Below, piece by piece: positions 6,490 to 8,047 of a stretch of 8,047 bases of DNA. The DNA is taken from contig JAJXWG010000068.1 in assembly GCA_021781695.1 (NCBI GenBank), forward strand, positions 1-8,047. Reading direction: 5' to 3'. Source of the stretch: Pseudomonadota bacterium. Lineage in GTDB: Bacteria; Pseudomonadota; Gammaproteobacteria; Burkholderiales; Gallionellaceae. Within the stretch, counting starts at the first letter, position 1, and each line of letters starts with the position of its first letter. A program made the position numbers and the translations under genes. The notes beneath the pieces are model-generated. The model was not told the origin of the DNA and did not search any database. It was given only the letters and a program-made list of their open reading frames with translations.

Positions 6490-8047
6490 ATGAACATTCA
6501 AACCTACTATCTGATCGTGCCTTTCGCGCCTTTGCTGGGTGCGATCGCGGCAGGGCTATTCGGCCGCCTGCTCGGACGCAAGATGACCCATCGCATCGTC
6601 ATCGCCTTAATCGGCGTGTCGCTGTTTTCCGCGATCAGGATATTTCAGGATGTGATGGCAGGCCACATGTTCAATGGCCCGGTCTATACCTGGCTGACAT
6701 CGGGGGATACAGGTTTTCATGTCGGCTTTCTGATCGACAGGCTGACAGTGACCATGATGCTGGTGGTAACTTCCGTTTCGCTGATGGTGCATATCTACAC
6801 CATAGGCTACATGGCTGAAGACGAAGGCTATCAGCGCTTCTTCAGCTATATCTCGCTGTTCACCTTCTCGATGCTGATGCTGGTGATGTCCAATAATTTC
6901 ATGCAGCTCTTCTTCGGCTGGGAAGCGGTTGGTCTGGTTTCCTATCTTCTGATCGGCTTCTGGTACACGAGGCCCACCGCGATCTATGCAAATCTGAAAG
7001 CCTTTCTGGTCAACCGCGTCGGCGACTTCGGCTTTCTGCTAGGCATAGGACTGATCCTGAAAGTGTTCGGCACACTTGATTACGCGGCGGTGTTTGCCAA
7101 TGTGGCGAATCACGCCGGCGACATGGCGCCGATTCCCGGCATGTCGGTGAATCTGCTCACCGCGATCTGCATTTTGCTTTTTATCGGTGCGATGGGCAAA
7201 TCCGCGCAGTTTCCGCTTCATGTCTGGCTGCCAGACTCGATGGAAGGTCCGACACCGATCTCTGCGCTGATCCATGCGGCAACCATGGTGACTGCCGGCA
7301 TCTTCATGGTTGCGCGCATGTCGCCGATATTCGAATTGTCGGATGCCGCGCTGTCATTCGTCATGGTCATCGGTGCAATCACTGCGCTGTTCATGGGCTT
7401 TCTGGGGATCATACAAAACGACATCAAGCGCGTGATTGCCTACTCTACATTGTCCCAGCTGGGCTACATGACGGTTGCCTTGGGCGCTTCCGCGTATCCT
7501 GTTGCGATCTTTCATCTGATGACGCATGCCTTTTTCAAGGCGCTGCTGTTTCTTGCTGCCGGCAGTGTGATCATCGGCATGCACCACGACCAGGATATCC
7601 GCAACATGGGCGGCCTGAGAAAATATATGCCCATCACCTGGATTACGTCGTTGGTCGGTTCGCTTGCGCTGATTGGCACGCCGTTTTTTTCGGGATTCTA
7701 TTCCAAGGACAGCATCATCGAGGCCGTCGGACATTCGCATCTGGCAGGGGCGGGTTTTGCCTATTTCTCTGTGGTGGCTGGCGTGTTCGTCACCGCGTTT
7801 TATTCCTTTCGCATGTACTTCCTGGTGTTCCACGGCAAGGAACGTTTCGGCAAGGATCATCATAATCATCATGGTGATCATGCGGATGAAGAGGTTGCAG
7901 CGGATCATCATCACGGCCTAGCACCGGGACAGAAGCCGCACGAGTCTTCATGGGTTGTAACGCTGCCCCTGGTGTTGCTTGCGATTCCGTCTGTGGTGAT
8001 AGGTTATATCGCGATTGAGCCGATGCTGTTTGGCGGCTATTTCAAAG
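6490..8047 (+). CDS. nuoL: NADH-quinone oxidoreductase subunit L (NuoL), 5' part
   Basis: NuoL is the distal antiporter-like proton-pumping subunit (ND5 homologue, Mrp/proton-antiporter family). The frame is open from the ATG at 6490 to the window end: 519 codons with no stop, roughly three quarters or more of the usual 610-690 aa. Proton-path residues can be placed by motif: E145 in FFGWEAVGLVSYLLIGFW, D179 in NRVGDFGF, K237 in GAMGKSAQFPLHVWLPDSM, H262 in ALIHAATMVTAG, H342/H346/K350 in FHLMTHAFFKALLFL, and K406 in FSGFYSKDSII. Many hydrophobic spans run throughout. A histidine-rich loop (457-475) lies between the helix ending RMYFLVFHGKERF and the next helix (VVTLPLVLLAIPSVVIG). The C-terminal helices and the long lateral helix are beyond the edge. 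AAGG (6478-6481) lies 8 bases before the start, inside the end of nuoK, and the gap to nuoK is only 4 bases. Confidence 0.97.
   Translation, partial: MNIQTYYLIVPFAPLLGAIAAGLFGRLLGRKMTHRIVIALIGVSLFSAIRIFQDVMAGHMFNGPVYTWLTSGDTGFHVGFLIDRLTVTMMLVVTSVSLMVHIYTIGYMAEDEGYQRFFSYISLFTFSMLMLVMSNNFMQLFFGWEAVGLVSYLLIGFWYTRPTAIYANLKAFLVNRVGDFGFLLGIGLILKVFGTLDYAAVFANVANHAGDMAPIPGMSVNLLTAICILLFIGAMGKSAQFPLHVWLPDSMEGPTPISALIHAATMVTAGIFMVARMSPIFELSDAALSFVMVIGAITALFMGFLGIIQNDIKRVIAYSTLSQLGYMTVALGASAYPVAIFHLMTHAFFKALLFLAAGSVIIGMHHDQDIRNMGGLRKYMPITWITSLVGSLALIGTPFFSGFYSKDSIIEAVGHSHLAGAGFAYFSVVAGVFVTAFYSFRMYFLVFHGKERFGKDHHNHHGDHADEEVAADHHHGLAPGQKPHESSWVVTLPLVLLAIPSVVIGYIAIEPMLFGGYFK
7855..7914 (+). repeat. Histidine-rich, GATCAT-repeating segment inside nuoL
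   Basis: The DNA repeats GATCAT three times (starting at 7855, 7876 and 7903) with further CAT triplets, and encodes NuoL residues 456-475. Eight of the 19 residues from 457 to 475 are histidine, seven of them coded CAT, interspersed with Asp and Glu. It lies in a predicted loop between two transmembrane helices, probably on the cytoplasmic side by comparison with E. coli NuoL topology. Low-complexity triplets like these tend to vary in length by replication slippage. Confidence 0.7.

Noticed and set aside
7354..7914. 186-codon minus-strand open frame opposite nuoL beginning with a Met/Ile-rich run
   Set aside because: The Met/Ile-rich start is just the reverse complement of the CAT/GAT repeat of the NuoL His-rich loop; the rest is a shadow of nuoL.

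Overview
The window lies entirely inside a bacterial respiratory complex I operon (NADH:quinone oxidoreductase, NDH-1). All genes are on the + strand, in the canonical order nuoE (3' part only) - nuoF - nuoG - nuoH - nuoI - nuoJ - nuoK - nuoL (5' part only). nuoA-D presumably lie upstream and nuoM/nuoN downstream, outside the window.

Organism: the proteins are of the betaproteobacterial type. NuoG is short (771 aa) and lacks the extra N7 cluster cysteines of the E. coli form. NuoI, NuoK and NuoL resemble the Ralstonia/Nitrosomonas-like versions I remember. Composition is moderately GC-rich. I infer a betaproteobacterium, possibly of the order Nitrosomonadales (Gallionella/Sideroxydans-like); the genus is a guess.

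Layout: 1-383 is nuoE, the [2Fe-2S] N1a subunit. 380-1645 is nuoF, with FMN, the NADH site and [4Fe-4S] N3. 1660-3975 is nuoG, with N1b, N4 and N5 plus a molybdopterin-oxidoreductase-like domain. Together these three form the NADH dehydrogenase module. 3972-5000 is nuoH, the membrane subunit at the quinone site. About 5034-5522 is nuoI, with N6a and N6b, which passes electrons towards the quinone. 5537-6145 is nuoJ and 6180-6485 is nuoK, both small membrane subunits. 6490 to the window end is nuoL, the distal antiporter-like proton-pumping subunit, missing its C-terminus. The chemistry reads in order: NADH oxidation at FMN, an Fe-S wire (N3, N1b, N4, N5, N6a, N6b), quinone reduction at the NuoH interface, and proton translocation through NuoH/J/K/L.

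Genes are packed tightly. There are 4-base ATGA overlaps at nuoE/F and nuoG/H, and gaps of about 4 to 35 bases elsewhere. No stretch over 300 bases lacks a gene. I see no internal promoter, terminator, RNA gene, mobile element or CRISPR array.

This is core metabolism and I found no undescribed system. The points worth a second look are small. NuoF has Trp94 where the family has an almost invariant Arg in its DEGEPGTxKDR segment. NuoL has a histidine-rich loop. The nuoI start is better placed two codons downstream of the first ATG.
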